Below, piece by piece: positions 18,079 to 27,265 of a DNA stretch of 64,000 nt (positions are counted from its first letter, which is position 1; every line of letters begins with the position of its first letter). Made by a program: the position numbers and the translations under genes. Source of the DNA: Bordetella genomosp. 10 (lineage in GTDB: Bacteria; Pseudomonadota; Gammaproteobacteria; Burkholderiales; Burkholderiaceae_B); NCBI RefSeq assembly GCF_002261225.1, contig NZ_NEVM01000001.1, forward strand, positions 2,098,083 through 2,162,082, read 5' to 3'. The notes under the pieces are model-generated. The model saw only the letters and a program-made list of their open reading frames with translations, was not told the DNA's origin and made no database searches.

Positions 18079-18477
18079 CCCGGCGGGATACCGGGCAGGT
18101 ATGACGCCTATACCTCTTGTCCCTTATCCCCTTGCCCCTTACGTAACTGACTGATTTCATGTAGAATTGCGCGTTTGCCAAAACTCATCCTCTGCGTGCG
18201 GCTAAAACGGAAGCGTTTCTGTCATGGAAACGTTGGCCCGTAGCCACGTCCCGCATGGCATATCCCTATAACGCGTACGCACATAGTGCATGCGCTCATG
18301 TGCGTCTTCTTATAAGCGCCCATGTATAGGCGTTCATGCGGCCGTGGAAACCAACAGTCGTGGCGAATCTACTGGCGAAACATCCTGTCGGCCGACCTGT
18401 GCCTTCTCCCCGAAGGCGCATGAAGTCCGTCGCGATGGCCACGAATCCCGCACAGACATGATGAATCTGGAGTTCAT
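18079..18477 (+). other. rplS leader region, 399 bp without a gene
   Basis: This stretch holds a promoter (18139-18167) and then about 300 nt of untranslated leader up to rplS. Three local hairpins are visible: CGTTTC/GAAACG near 18212-18230, CGCC/GGCG around CATGTATA near 18318, and GCCTTC-TCCCC-GAAGGC near 18401-18417. The usual upstream partners of rplS (rpsP, rimM, trmD) are absent. A regulatory leader is possible but unproven. Confidence 0.5.
18139..18167 (+). promoter_or_regulatory. Promoter of rplS
   Basis: TTACGT, 17-base spacer, TAGAAT, in the context TGTAGAATTGCG seen at strong housekeeping promoters. Predicted start of transcription is near 18174. Confidence 0.6.
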
Positions 18478-18879
18478 ATGAACCTCATCGCTATCCTGGA
18501 ACAGGAAGAAATCAAGCGCCTGCTGGGCGACAACAAGACGCTGCCCGAGTTCGCCCCCGGCGACACCGTGGTGGTCAACGTCAACGTGGTTGAAGGTAAC
18601 CGCAAGCGCGTCCAGGCCTTCGAAGGCGTGGTCATCGCCAAGCGCAACCGCGGCCTGAACTCGTCGTTCATCGTGCGCAAGATCTCGTCGGGTGAAGCCG
18701 TCGAGCGTACGTTCCAACTGTACTCGCCGCAAATCGCCTCGATCGAAGTGAAGCGTCGTGGCGACGTGCGTCGCGCCAAGCTGTACTACCTGCGCAACCG
18801 CTCGGGCAAGTCGGCTCGCATCAAGGAAAAGCTGGTCAGCCGTCAGGCTGCCGCCCAGTCGGCCAAGGCCGCGTCCTGA
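18478..18879 (+). CDS. rplS: 50S ribosomal protein L19
   Basis: A 133-residue L19, slightly longer than E. coli (115) because of an Ala-rich tail. [35 protein letters not shown] and [32 protein letters not shown] are diagnostic (quoted as two blocks). It sits at the 30S-50S interface. CTGGAG precedes the ATG. It stands alone behind its own promoter and long leader, and a palindromic terminator follows. Confidence 0.97.
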   Translation: MNLIAILEQEEIKRLLGDNKTLPEFAPGDTVVVNVNVVEGNRKRVQAFEGVVIAKRNRGLNSSFIVRKISSGEAVERTFQLYSPQIASIEVKRRGDVRRAKLYYLRNRSGKSARIKEKLVSRQAAAQSAKAAS

Positions 18880-19001
18880 TCGCGATGTCCGCCTCCGGCA
18901 TGCGAGACCGGCCTTCCGGCTTGTCCGCATGCCAGGAGGCGGAGGCAAGGGCGGCGGTGGTATGCCGCGCTTTCCGCGACTGCATGGGAAAGGCTCCCAT
19001 G

Positions 19002-19031
19002 GGAAAAGGCACCCTGCAGGGTGCCTTTTCC
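19002..19031. terminator. Perfect 30-bp palindrome, terminator of rplS
   Basis: The sequence from GGAAAAGGCACC to GGTGCCTTTTCC is fully self-complementary. It reads on the plus strand as a GC stem followed by TTTT. It lies 120 bp after rplS and 50 bp before the Nudix gene. Confidence 0.85.
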
Positions 19032-19080
19032 ATTCCCGGCCCTGACAGGGTATTCTTCATAGGCTATTCCCCACGGGCTT

Positions 19081-19803
19081 ATGTCTGACTCTTCTTCTCC
19101 TTCGCGGCCGCGCCGTCCTTCCGTGCGGCCGTTTTTCGATCCGGCGACCCAGCCCTGGGTCACGGCCGATGATGGTTTGCCGCCGTTGCCTTCCGAACGC
19201 CTGACGGAGCCGGCCTTGCGCCAGCGGCTGGCCGGGCCCACGTCGTGGTCGGTGCAACTGCCCCTGAACGACGACACCCGTTATCCGGGACGCGAGGGTC
19301 CACCCGTGCTGGCGGCCGTGCTGGTGCCGCTGGTGTCCCGCCCGGACGGGGTGTCCGTGATGCTGACCCAGCGTGCCGCGCACCTGCACGACCATGCGGG
19401 GCAGATCAGCTTTCCCGGCGGCCGTATCGAGGACAGCGACCCCAGTCCGGTGGCGGCCGCCTTGCGCGAAGCGCAAGAGGAAACCGGTTTGGCGCCCGAT
19501 TATGTCGACGTGCTGGGCAGCATGCCGTCCTATATGACGGCCACCGGTTTTTCCATTACGCCCGTCGTCGGCCTGGTGCAGCCGGGATTCACCCTGGCGC
19601 CCGATGCGTTCGAAGTGGCGGAAGTGTTCGAAGTGCCCCTGCGCTTCATCGTCGACCCGGCGAACCATCGCCTGCACCGCGCGGAATTGGCCGATGGCCG
19701 GGTGCGGCAGTACTACTCCATGCCCTGGGGCCGTTATTTCATCTGGGGCGCGACGGCCGCCATGCTGCGCAATCTGTATTACCTGCTGGGCGGCGGACGT
19801 TAG
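19081..19803 (+). CDS. nudL: Nudix hydrolase, coenzyme A pyrophosphatase type
   Basis: 240 residues. The Nudix box reads GGRIEDSDPSPVAAALREAQEETGL, with the REAQEE core and Asp in the first acidic position as in NudL/YeaB (UPF0035). FLTQRAAHL-like VMLTQRAAHLHDHAGQISFPGG just before it is the CoA-pyrophosphatase signature. It probably hydrolyses CoA to phosphopantetheine and 3',5'-ADP. The ~60-residue N-terminal extension is ordinary for Burkholderiales. The gene converges with rsgA across a 12-bp tandem array. Confidence 0.85.
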   Translation: MSDSSSPSRPRRPSVRPFFDPATQPWVTADDGLPPLPSERLTEPALRQRLAGPTSWSVQLPLNDDTRYPGREGPPVLAAVLVPLVSRPDGVSVMLTQRAAHLHDHAGQISFPGGRIEDSDPSPVAAALREAQEETGLAPDYVDVLGSMPSYMTATGFSITPVVGLVQPGFTLAPDAFEVAEVFEVPLRFIVDPANHRLHRAELADGRVRQYYSMPWGRYFIWGATAAMLRNLYYLLGGGR

Positions 19804-19805
19804 CT

Positions 19806-19841
19806 ACAACCACAGGCCATAACCACGGCCATAACCACGGA
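19806..19841. repeat. 12-bp tandem repeat, 3 units, between nudL and rsgA
   Basis: ACAACCACAGGC, CATAACCACGGC, CATAACCACGGA in exact succession. They start 3 bp after the nudL stop, between two convergent genes. Confidence 0.75.
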
Positions 19842-19862
19842 CACAGCGCGCGGGCGCCGGTT

Positions 19863-20798
19863 TCAGTACCGCGCCTGCGCCGCGTTTTCCTCCACGATGC
19901 GCTGATAGAGCGCATGGCGCGCCGGCTCGATCAGGCCCTCGCGCAGGGCGGCCAGGACGCCGCAGCCGGGCTCATGCAGGTGGGCGCAGTTGTAGAAGCG
20001 GCAGTTCGCCACGAAGGGCGCGAACTCCGGGAAGCCGCGCACGATGTCCTCGCCCGAGAGATGGCCCAGGCCGAAGGCCTGGAAGCCGGGCGAGTCGATC
20101 AGGTCGCCGCCCTCCGGAAGATGGTATAGCCGAGTGCTGGTGGTGGTGTGCTTGCCCATGTCCAGCGCGGTGGAATGTTCGCGCGTGGGCGCGGCGGCGC
20201 CCGGCACCAGGGCATTGAGCAGCGTGGATTTTCCCATGCCACTCTGGCCCAGCAGCAGGTTGGCGTGGCCGGCCATGTGCGGCGCCAGGACGGCGCGGGC
20301 GTGGTCCGGGTCCTGGGCGCTGACTTCCAGCACCGGCACGCCCAGGCGGGCGAGCGGCGCCAGCCGCGCGCGGGCCTCGGCCAGCCCGGTTTCCAGGTCC
20401 ACCTTGTTCAGGACCAGATAGGGCTCGATGCCGGCGCTCCAGGCGCCCGTCAGGGCGCGGCCGGCGAGGTCGTCGGAGAAGGTGGGTTGCACCGCCACCA
20501 CGATGAACAGCCGGTCCACGTTGGCCGCGAACTGCTTGCTGCGCATCTCGTCGGAGCGGTACAGCAGGTTCTTGCGCGGCAGGATGGCGTCGATGGCGCC
20601 TTCGTCGCGTCCCTCCAGGGAAACGGTGACCTGGTCGCCGACGGCGGCGCCGGTCTTCTTGCCGCGCGGAAAGCACAGGCGTTGCGTGCCGTCGGCGAAC
20701 TCGACCAGGAAGTGCCGGCCGTGGGCGCCGATGACGCGGCCCTGGACCTGGGGCGCGCGGTTGGCCGGGGAGGGGCTGCCTTGCTGGCGCGCCCTCAT
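19863..20798 (-). CDS. rsgA: Ribosome small subunit-dependent GTPase A
   Basis: A 311-residue circularly permuted GTPase in 30S maturation. An N-terminal OB fold (VQGRVIGAHGRHFLVEFADG) is followed by G4 LVLNKVDL, then G1 GQSGMGKSTLLN and G3 DSPGFQAFG. The C-terminal zinc site is visible as CRFYNCAHLHEPGCGV. The start overlaps the end of the upstream protease gene by 4 bp. Confidence 0.96.
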   Translation of the reverse strand: MRARQQGSPSPANRAPQVQGRVIGAHGRHFLVEFADGTQRLCFPRGKKTGAAVGDQVTVSLEGRDEGAIDAILPRKNLLYRSDEMRSKQFAANVDRLFIVVAVQPTFSDDLAGRALTGAWSAGIEPYLVLNKVDLETGLAEARARLAPLARLGVPVLEVSAQDPDHARAVLAPHMAGHANLLLGQSGMGKSTLLNALVPGAAAPTREHSTALDMGKHTTTSTRLYHLPEGGDLIDSPGFQAFGLGHLSGEDIVRGFPEFAPFVANCRFYNCAHLHEPGCGVLAALREGLIEPARHALYQRIVEENAAQARY

Positions 20799-22069
20799 GG
20801 CTGGACTGCCACCACCGGCGCGACGGGCGCCTGGCTCAGGTGCCGGATGCGTATCGCCGCCGGCGGGTGGCTGTCATAGAAGGCCGAATGGATGGGATCG
20901 GGGGTCAGCGTGGCGGCGTTGTCGTCGTACAGCTTGACCAGGGCGGACACCAGTTGCCTGGCCGAACTCTGTTCCGCGGCGTAGCGATCGGCCTCGAATT
21001 CATCCCGGCGCGAATACCAGCTCGCCAGCGGCGTGAACAGGAAGGTGAAGACCGGCACCACCATGAAGAGCAGCAGCAGGGCCATGGCGTCGTTGCGGCC
21101 GCCCAACTGGGGCATGACGCCCAGTTGCGTGTAGAACCAGGGTTGCCCCGCCAGCCAGCCGAGCAGGGCGAAGAAGCCGAGCGCCAGCACGAAGCTCATG
21201 ACGATGCGCTTGACGATGTGGCGGTGGGCGAAGTGGCCCAGTTCGTGCGCCAGCACGGCCTCGATCTCGGGGCCGTCCAGGCGCGCCAGCAGGGTGTCGA
21301 AGAACACGATCCGCCGCGATTTGCCGAAGCCGGTGAAATAGGCGTTGCCGTGGCCGGAGCGGCGGGAGCCGTCCATGACGAACAGGCCGTCGATGGCGAA
21401 GCCGCAGCGCTGCGCCAGTTGCCGGATGCGGCTGCCCAGTTCGGCATCCTCCAGGGGCGTGAACTTGTTGAACAGCGGGGCGATCAGGGTGGGGCCCAGC
21501 AGCAGGGTGAGCAGGCTGAAGCCGACCCAGAGGGCCCAGGCCCACAGCCACCAATAGGCGCCGGCGCGCGCCATCAGCCACAGCACGGCGGCGGCCAGCG
21601 GCAGGCCGATGACCGCCGTCAGGATCAGTCCCTTGACCGTGTCCCGGAAAAACAGGCCCGGGGTCATGCGGTTGAAGCCGAAGCGGCCTTCCAGGCGGAA
21701 CTGGCGCCACAGCGTGAAGGGCAGTTCCAGCAGCCCCAGCAGCAGTCCCACCACGGCGATCAGCAGCAGTTGGCGCGCGAAATCGTTGTCGACCAGGCCG
21801 GAAATCCAGGTGGCGATGGCCTGCAGGCCGCCCAGCAGCGTCAGCACGATGAGGACGGCGGCGTCAAAAAAGCGTTCTTTCAGGCCCAGGCGGACGCGCG
21901 CCACGGTGTAATCCGCCGCGCGTTGATGGCTGACCAGGCCGATACGGGCGGAAAATTCCGGCGGCACGGCGTCGCGATGGCGCACCACGTGCCGGATTTG
22001 CCGGCTGGCCAGCCAGACCCGGACGGTGATGCCTGCCAGCAGCAGGGCGACGAACAAGAGTGTAAGCAT
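20795..22069 (-). CDS. M48 family metalloprotease, Ste24/CAAX type
   Basis: A 424-residue inner-membrane zinc protease. HELGH appears in VLAHELGHFAHRHIVKRIVMS, and the third ligand Glu is in SRRDEFEADRYAAE. About seven hydrophobic segments occur, the first at MLTLLFVALLLAGITVRVW, which also fixes the start at 22069. The in-frame extension to 22117 overlaps the orn promoter region and is rejected. It resembles eukaryotic Ste24, but bacteria lack CAAX processing, so the substrate is unknown. Head-to-head with orn, 53 bp apart. Confidence 0.9.
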   Translation of the reverse strand: MLTLLFVALLLAGITVRVWLASRQIRHVVRHRDAVPPEFSARIGLVSHQRAADYTVARVRLGLKERFFDAAVLIVLTLLGGLQAIATWISGLVDNDFARQLLLIAVVGLLLGLLELPFTLWRQFRLEGRFGFNRMTPGLFFRDTVKGLILTAVIGLPLAAAVLWLMARAGAYWWLWAWALWVGFSLLTLLLGPTLIAPLFNKFTPLEDAELGSRIRQLAQRCGFAIDGLFVMDGSRRSGHGNAYFTGFGKSRRIVFFDTLLARLDGPEIEAVLAHELGHFAHRHIVKRIVMSFVLALGFFALLGWLAGQPWFYTQLGVMPQLGGRNDAMALLLLFMVVPVFTFLFTPLASWYSRRDEFEADRYAAEQSSARQLVSALVKLYDDNAATLTPDPIHSAFYDSHPPAAIRIRHLSQAPVAPVVAVQP

Positions 22070-22122
22070 GGGAACGATGAGCAGCCGGTGTGAGAAAATC
22101 GCGGTTTTATAAGGCAAATTAT

Positions 22123-22668
22123 ATGGCTCTGAACGAGAACCGCCTGGTTTGGCTGGATATGGAAATGACCGGCCTGGATCCGGAAAAGGAACGCATCATC
22201 GAAGTGGCGGTGGTCGTGACCGAACCCGACCTCACCGTGGTGGCCGAAGGACCGGTCATCGTGGTGCACCAGCCCGACAGCCTGCTCGACGCCATGGACA
22301 ACTGGAACAAGTCCACGCACGGCAAGAGCGGCCTGATCGACAAGGTCAAGGCCTCGACCGTCGACGAAGCCCAGGCCGAGGACATCCTGCTGGAATTCCT
22401 GGCCAGGCACGTGCCGGCGGGCAAGTCGCCGCTGTGCGGCAATACCATCAGCCAGGACCGCCGCTTCATGTTCGCCTACATGCCGCGCCTGGAACAGTTC
22501 TTCCATTATCGCAACCTCGACGTCAGCACCCTGAAGGAGCTGGCGCGCCGCTGGCGCCCGGAGGTCTACCGCGGCTTCGACAAGAAAAGCCGGCACGAGG
22601 CGCTGGCCGATATCTACGAATCGATCGCCGAGCTGGCCTATTATCGCGAGCATTTCCTGAAGGTCTGA
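22123..22668 (+). CDS. orn: Oligoribonuclease
   Basis: A 181-residue DEDDh exonuclease that degrades 2-5-nt RNA and pGpG. Exo I is [13 protein letters not shown], Exo II is [11 protein letters not shown] and Exo III is [14 protein letters not shown] with the catalytic His. The start at 22123 ([15 protein letters not shown]) fits the family; the frame extends 33 bases upstream. AAGG lies 8 bases before it. Essential in many proteobacteria. Confidence 0.97.
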   Translation: MALNENRLVWLDMEMTGLDPEKERIIEVAVVVTEPDLTVVAEGPVIVVHQPDSLLDAMDNWNKSTHGKSGLIDKVKASTVDEAQAEDILLEFLARHVPAGKSPLCGNTISQDRRFMFAYMPRLEQFFHYRNLDVSTLKELARRWRPEVYRGFDKKSRHEALADIYESIAELAYYREHFLKV

Positions 22669-22695
22669 GCGGCCGGATTGCCGGGAGGGGGCTCC

Positions 22696-23577
22696 ATGCG
22701 ATTCAGCCTGCGCCAGATGGAGGTGTTCCGGGCCGTCATGCTGACCGGCTCCATCAAGGGCGCTTCCAGGCTGCTGTTCACCTCGCAGCCCGCTCTCAGC
22801 CGCATCGTCGCCCACACGGAAAGCACGCTGGGCCTGGCGCTGTTCCGCCGCGTCAAGGGCAAGCTGGTGCCCACCGTGGAAGCCGAGGCCCTGTACCGGG
22901 AGGTCAACCACTGCTATGAGCACGTGCTGCGCATCGACGAGTTCGCCCGCGGCCTGGCCAGCGGGCAGTCGGGCACGCTGAACCTCGCCTGCAGCCCTGC
23001 TCTCAGCCGCGGCGTGGTGGCCGCCACGATCACCGAATTCGTGCGCCAGTATCCCAATATCCAGGTGAATTTCGTCCAGACCCTGCTCAACGGCATGGCG
23101 CAGGAAGTCCTGAGCAAGAAAGTGGACCTGGCGATTTCGGTGCTGCCCATCGAGCATCCCAACCTGCGCGTGGAGCCGTTTCTGGAGGGACGCATGGTGT
23201 GCGTGGCGCCGCGCGGCCACGCCCTGTCGCGCAAGCGGCGGGTCAGCCTGGCCGATCTGGGCGGCTATCCGCTGATCGCGCATCATCCCGGCATTCCCTT
23301 CGGGCAACTGGTGTCCTCGGCCTTCGAAAAAGCGGGCGTGGCGATGCGGGTGTCCGTCTACATCCACCAGACCGACATGGCGTGCAGCCTGGTGCGCGCC
23401 GGCGCGGGCGTCGCCGTGGTCGACCAGTTCACCATGGCCGGCATGGCCTGGCCCGGCATCCAGGTGTTGCCGCTGGCGGAGGACATTCCCTTGCAGCCCA
23501 GCATCGTGCGCTCGGTCTTCGATACCGGCCGCAGCCACGCCGACAAGTTCATCGAGCTATTGCGCAAGGCGTCGTGA
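22696..23577 (+). CDS. LysR-type transcriptional regulator
   Basis: 293 residues. The winged helix at residues 1-60 reads MRFSLRQMEVFRAVMLTGSIKGASRLLFTSQPALSRIV in blocks, with the LysR recognition helix in TSQPALSR. The effector domain follows from about residue 90. GGGAGGGG precedes the ATG. It begins 27 bp after orn but need not be functionally linked. No neighbouring target gene is obvious; dbpA is convergent. Effector unknown. Confidence 0.88.
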   Translation: MRFSLRQMEVFRAVMLTGSIKGASRLLFTSQPALSRIVAHTESTLGLALFRRVKGKLVPTVEAEALYREVNHCYEHVLRIDEFARGLASGQSGTLNLACSPALSRGVVAATITEFVRQYPNIQVNFVQTLLNGMAQEVLSKKVDLAISVLPIEHPNLRVEPFLEGRMVCVAPRGHALSRKRRVSLADLGGYPLIAHHPGIPFGQLVSSAFEKAGVAMRVSVYIHQTDMACSLVRAGAGVAVVDQFTMAGMAWPGIQVLPLAEDIPLQPSIVRSVFDTGRSHADKFIELLRKAS

Positions 23578-23612
23578 CGGGCCGCGCGGCGAGCGAGGCC
23601 GCGGTCTCCCCC

Positions 23613-25001
23613 TCAGAATTCCTCCAGGAAGCGCATGCGGAAGCGGCGGCCCTTGATGTTGCTGCCGGAGATGCGTGAAAACGCCTGCTTGGCGATCTGG
23701 CGGTCCAGGGCCACGTAGGCGTTGAATTCGGTGATGTTGATCTTGCCCACCTGCTCGAAGGCCAGGCCGCCGTCGCCGGTCAGGGCGCCCAGCAGGTCGC
23801 CGGGACGCAGCTTGTCCTTCTTGCCGCCTTGTATGCACAGCGTGACCATGGGCGCGCGCAAGGGCCGGTCGGCCTTGGGCCGCAGCGATTTGATGTCCGC
23901 CCATTTCAGGGGCGCCCCCTGGTATTCCTCGATCAGGTTGGCCCAGCGCATTTCCTCCGGCGAGCACAGGCTCAGGGCCAGCCCTTTCTGGTCGCCGCGG
24001 CCGCTGCGGCCGATGCGGTGCACGTGGACCTCGGTGTCCTTGGTCACGTCCACGTTGATCACGGCGCCCAGGTTCTGAATGTCCAGGCCGCGGGCGGCGA
24101 CGTCGGTGGCGACCAGCACGGCGCAACTGCGGTTGGCGAACTGGATCAGGATTTCGTCGCGCTCGCGTTGTTCGAGGTCGCCGTTCAGGGCCTGGGCGCT
24201 GGTGCCCTGGGACCGCAGGTGTTCGACCAGGTCATGGCTGCGGATCTTGGTGTTGCAGAACGCCAGCGTGGAGACCGGACGGAAGTGGGTCAGCAGCGTG
24301 GACACGGCTTCCAGCCTTTCGTCTTCGCCGATCTCGTAGAAGATCTGTTCGATGCGGCTGGCGTCGTGCAGGGCTTCCACCTTGACCTCGGCCGGATTGC
24401 GCAGGAAGCGCGCGCTGAGCTTGCGGATGTTGTCGGGGTAGGTGGCCGAGAACAGCAGGGTCTGGCGCTTGGCCGGGCAATGCGAGGCGATGGCGACGAT
24501 GTCGTCGTAGAAGCCCATGTCGACCATGCGGTCGGCCTCGTCCAGCACCAGAGTGTCCAGGCCGGAGAGGTCCAGGCTGCCGCGTTCCAGGTGGTCCTGG
24601 AGCCGGCCGGGCGTGCCCACCACCAGGTGCGCGCCGCGGGCGAGCGATTCGGCCTGGGGACGCGCGGCGGCGCCGCCGCACAGGGTCAGTATCTTGACAT
24701 TGGGAATCAGGCGGGCCAGCCGGCGCAGTTCCTGGGCCACCTGGTCGGCCAGTTCGCGGGTCGGGCAGACGACCAGCCCTTGCGGGACCAGCCGGCCGGC
24801 ATCCAGCTTCTGCAGCACGCCCAGGCCGAACGCCGCGGTCTTGCCGCTGCCGGTCTTGGCCTGCGCGATCAGGTCGCGGCCTTCCAGGATGAGCGGCAGG
24901 CTCTGCGCCTGGATCGGCGTCATGTGTTCGAAACCCAGGCCTTGCAGGTTGTCCAGCAAGGCGGGCAGGAGGGGCAGGGAGGAGAAGGGCGTGTTGGTCA
25001 C
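23613..25001 (-). CDS. dbpA: ATP-dependent RNA helicase DbpA
   Basis: A 462-residue DEAD-box helicase of 50S assembly. Motif Q is GFEHMTPIQAQSL, motif I AKTGSGKT, Ia PTRELADQVA, II LDEADRM, III SATYPD and VI HRIGRSGRG. The C-terminal RNA-binding domain (KLRPGDLLGALTGDGGLAFEQVGKI ... RRFRMRFLEEF, as blocks) marks DbpA, which binds 23S rRNA hairpin 92. Usual length. Confidence 0.96.
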   Translation of the reverse strand: MTNTPFSSLPLLPALLDNLQGLGFEHMTPIQAQSLPLILEGRDLIAQAKTGSGKTAAFGLGVLQKLDAGRLVPQGLVVCPTRELADQVAQELRRLARLIPNVKILTLCGGAAARPQAESLARGAHLVVGTPGRLQDHLERGSLDLSGLDTLVLDEADRMVDMGFYDDIVAIASHCPAKRQTLLFSATYPDNIRKLSARFLRNPAEVKVEALHDASRIEQIFYEIGEDERLEAVSTLLTHFRPVSTLAFCNTKIRSHDLVEHLRSQGTSAQALNGDLEQRERDEILIQFANRSCAVLVATDVAARGLDIQNLGAVINVDVTKDTEVHVHRIGRSGRGDQKGLALSLCSPEEMRWANLIEEYQGAPLKWADIKSLRPKADRPLRAPMVTLCIQGGKKDKLRPGDLLGALTGDGGLAFEQVGKINITEFNAYVALDRQIAKQAFSRISGSNIKGRRFRMRFLEEF

Positions 25002-25216
25002 AATGGGGCGGGTCGCGAAAACCGCGGAATGTTGGGCTGACTGTGCTGTTTCGACCGACAGTGTATGCCTTTGCCGCCGCCCCGAGGCAACAAGCGATTA
25101 GCTTCAGGCTATACCCCACCGCCGATTCAGCACTCGCCACCGGCGGCACCGGTGCCTAGGATGCCGGCAGAGGGATCCGGTCCGGCATCCCCGCGCATCG
25201 TTGGAGCGAGACGGAA

Positions 25217-26107
25217 ATGAAACTGGGTTTGATCGGGGTAGGCAATATCGGCCGGCACTTCGCGCAGCGCCTGCTCGACGCGGGCCATGAGCTGCTGGTG
25301 CACGACCGTTCGGCCGCGGCGCAGGCGCGCGCCGTGCAGGCCGGCGCGCGCGGGGTGGACAGCGTGCGCGCCTTGGCGGCCGCCGCGCCGGTCGTGCTCC
25401 TGTGCCTGCCCATGCCGGCCATCGTGGCCGAAGTGGCGCTCGAACTGGCGGACGTCCGGGGCTTGCGCATCGTGGTCGACATGTCGACCACCGGGCCGTC
25501 GGTCACCAAGGAGGTGGAGGCGATCCTGTCGGCGCACGGCGTGACGACGATAGGCGCGCCGGTCAGCGGCGGCACGGTGGCGGCGGAAAAGGGCACGCTG
25601 GCGGTCATGGCCGCCGGTCCGCGCGCGGCCTTCGAGGAAATGGAGCCGGTGCTGCGCACGATCGGCAAGAACCTGTTCTACCTGGGCGAGGACGCCAGCC
25701 TGGGCCAGACCACCAAGATCATCAACAACACCCTGTACGCCACCAGCATGATCGCCAGTTGCGAGGCGCTGGTCTACGGCGTCAAGGCGGGCCTGGACCC
25801 GCGCACGCTGCTGGACGTGATCAACGTTTCCAGCGGCCGCTCCTTCGCCACCCTGGAGCGCATCCCGCAATGCGTCCTGGACCGGAGCTTTCCCGTGCGC
25901 TTCACGACCGAGCTGCTGCACAAGGACGTCAAGATGTGCCTGGACGAGGCCGAGAAGCTGGGCGTGCCCATGCGGGTCAATCCGGCGGCGCGCCAGTTCC
26001 TGGCCTTCGCGCTGTCGCAAGGCGACGGCCCGCGCGACAACGTCGAGGTCATCCGCCACATCGAACGCTGGGCCGGCGCCGAGTTCGGCGCCAAGCCGGG
26101 CGAGTAA
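25217..26107 (+). CDS. NAD(P)-dependent beta-hydroxyacid dehydrogenase (HIBADH family)
   Basis: A 296-residue oxidoreductase of the 3-hydroxyisobutyrate / tartronate semialdehyde reductase family. The Rossmann start LGLIGVGNIGRHFAQRL holds the dinucleotide loop. VDMSTTGPS is the family's cofactor-side motif, APVSGGTVAAEKGTL is the substrate loop and GQTTKIINN carries the catalytic Lys. It begins a run of co-oriented genes with two Bug receptors and a 2-hydroxyacid dehydrogenase, so a small hydroxyacid is the likely substrate. Confidence 0.88.
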   Translation: MKLGLIGVGNIGRHFAQRLLDAGHELLVHDRSAAAQARAVQAGARGVDSVRALAAAAPVVLLCLPMPAIVAEVALELADVRGLRIVVDMSTTGPSVTKEVEAILSAHGVTTIGAPVSGGTVAAEKGTLAVMAAGPRAAFEEMEPVLRTIGKNLFYLGEDASLGQTTKIINNTLYATSMIASCEALVYGVKAGLDPRTLLDVINVSSGRSFATLERIPQCVLDRSFPVRFTTELLHKDVKMCLDEAEKLGVPMRVNPAARQFLAFALSQGDGPRDNVEVIRHIERWAGAEFGAKPGE

Positions 26108-26159
26108 GCGCGGCGCGCGGTTCCGTTCGCGCGAGACGCGAGTGCATCAATAAAAAGAA

Positions 26160-26230
26160 GACCTTCCCGTTCCAGGCGCCATGCATCACGCCGCGCGCGT
26201 CGCGAGCCGCATGAGGCCGCCGGGAAGGTC
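26160..26230 (+). other. Long inverted repeat before the Bug gene
   Basis: GACCTTCCCG at 26160-26169 and its exact complement at 26221-26230 enclose 51 bases, 24 bp before the next start codon. It may fold the 5' untranslated region. Function unknown. Confidence 0.4.
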
Positions 26231-26253
26231 GTGAAAACGACGAGGAGATTTCG

Positions 26254-27204
26254 ATGTTGCGACGTTTCGTTGCGGTCCTGCTTTGCGCCGCGCCCCTGCT
26301 GGCCGGCGCGGCCTATCCGGAAAAACCGATACGCCTGATCGTGCCGTTTCCGCCGGGCAGCATTACCGACGTGGTGGCGCGCAGCCTGGCGCAGGGCCTG
26401 AACCAGGAATTGAAGCAGCCCATCGTGGTGGAGAACCGGGCGGGCGCCAACGGCCTGGTGGGCACCGCTTCGGCGGCCCGTTCGGAGCCGGACGGCTATA
26501 CCTTGTTCATGGTGGGCGTCAGCACCGGCGCCAGCAATGTCAGCGCCTTCCGTTCGCTGCCTTACGACCCGCGCAAGGACTTCGCCCCGATCGGGCTGGT
26601 GGCGGATGCGCCTTTCATGCTGGTGACACGCGCGGACCTGCCGGTGAAGAACGTGCAGGACCTCGTGAAGTACGCCAAGGCCCATCCGGGCAAGCTGTCC
26701 TACGGCTACGGCTCGGGCAGCGCGCAGTTGTGCGCGGCGCAGGTCGTCGCCATGGGCGGCTTCCAGGCCACGCCGGTGGCGTATCGAGGCGTGCCGCAGG
26801 CCATGACGGACTTGATGGGCGGCACCATCGATTTCACGATCGCCGACATGGTCAACGGCTTGCAGCAGTCGCGCGCCGGACGGGTGACCGCGCTGGGGGT
26901 GACCAGCAAGGCCCGTTCGGCGCTGGCGCCCGACATCCCGTCGCTGTCCGAGGCGGGCCTGACGGGTTACGACCTGACCGTGTGGTTCGGCATGGCCGCG
27001 CCGGCGGGAACGCCCGACGCCATCGTGCAGCGCGTCAACGAGGCTTTGCGGCATGCGCTGGGCGAGGCCGCGCTGCGCGAGCAATTCAAGGCCAACGGAC
27101 TCGCCGTGCGCTATTCGTCCGCGGCGCAGTTCAAGCAGGTGATCGATACCGAAATCGACAAGTGGGGAAAGATTTTCGCGGACGCGAAATTGACGCCCCA
27201 ATGA
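26254..27204 (+). CDS. Bug-type tripartite tricarboxylate periplasmic binding protein
   Basis: A 316-residue TctC/Bug receptor. The signal peptide MLRRFVAVLLCAAPLLAGA ends near residue 20. The mature start YPEKPIRLIVPFPPGSITDVVAR is the family's substrate-loop signature, with Ser replacing the common second Gly. VVENRAGANGLVGT and ARSEPDGYTLF follow. It binds a small carboxylate in the periplasm. No TctA/TctB membrane genes are adjacent, so it is an orphan receptor, as is common in Bordetella. GACGAGGAG lies before the ATG. Confidence 0.92.
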   Translation: MLRRFVAVLLCAAPLLAGAAYPEKPIRLIVPFPPGSITDVVARSLAQGLNQELKQPIVVENRAGANGLVGTASAARSEPDGYTLFMVGVSTGASNVSAFRSLPYDPRKDFAPIGLVADAPFMLVTRADLPVKNVQDLVKYAKAHPGKLSYGYGSGSAQLCAAQVVAMGGFQATPVAYRGVPQAMTDLMGGTIDFTIADMVNGLQQSRAGRVTALGVTSKARSALAPDIPSLSEAGLTGYDLTVWFGMAAPAGTPDAIVQRVNEALRHALGEAALREQFKANGLAVRYSSAAQFKQVIDTEIDKWGKIFADAKLTPQ

Positions 27205-27265
27205 CCATCGGCGGGCTCGCCCGCTTTCCTTCATCCATTCACTCACATCTCCAGGAGCCAGAGAC

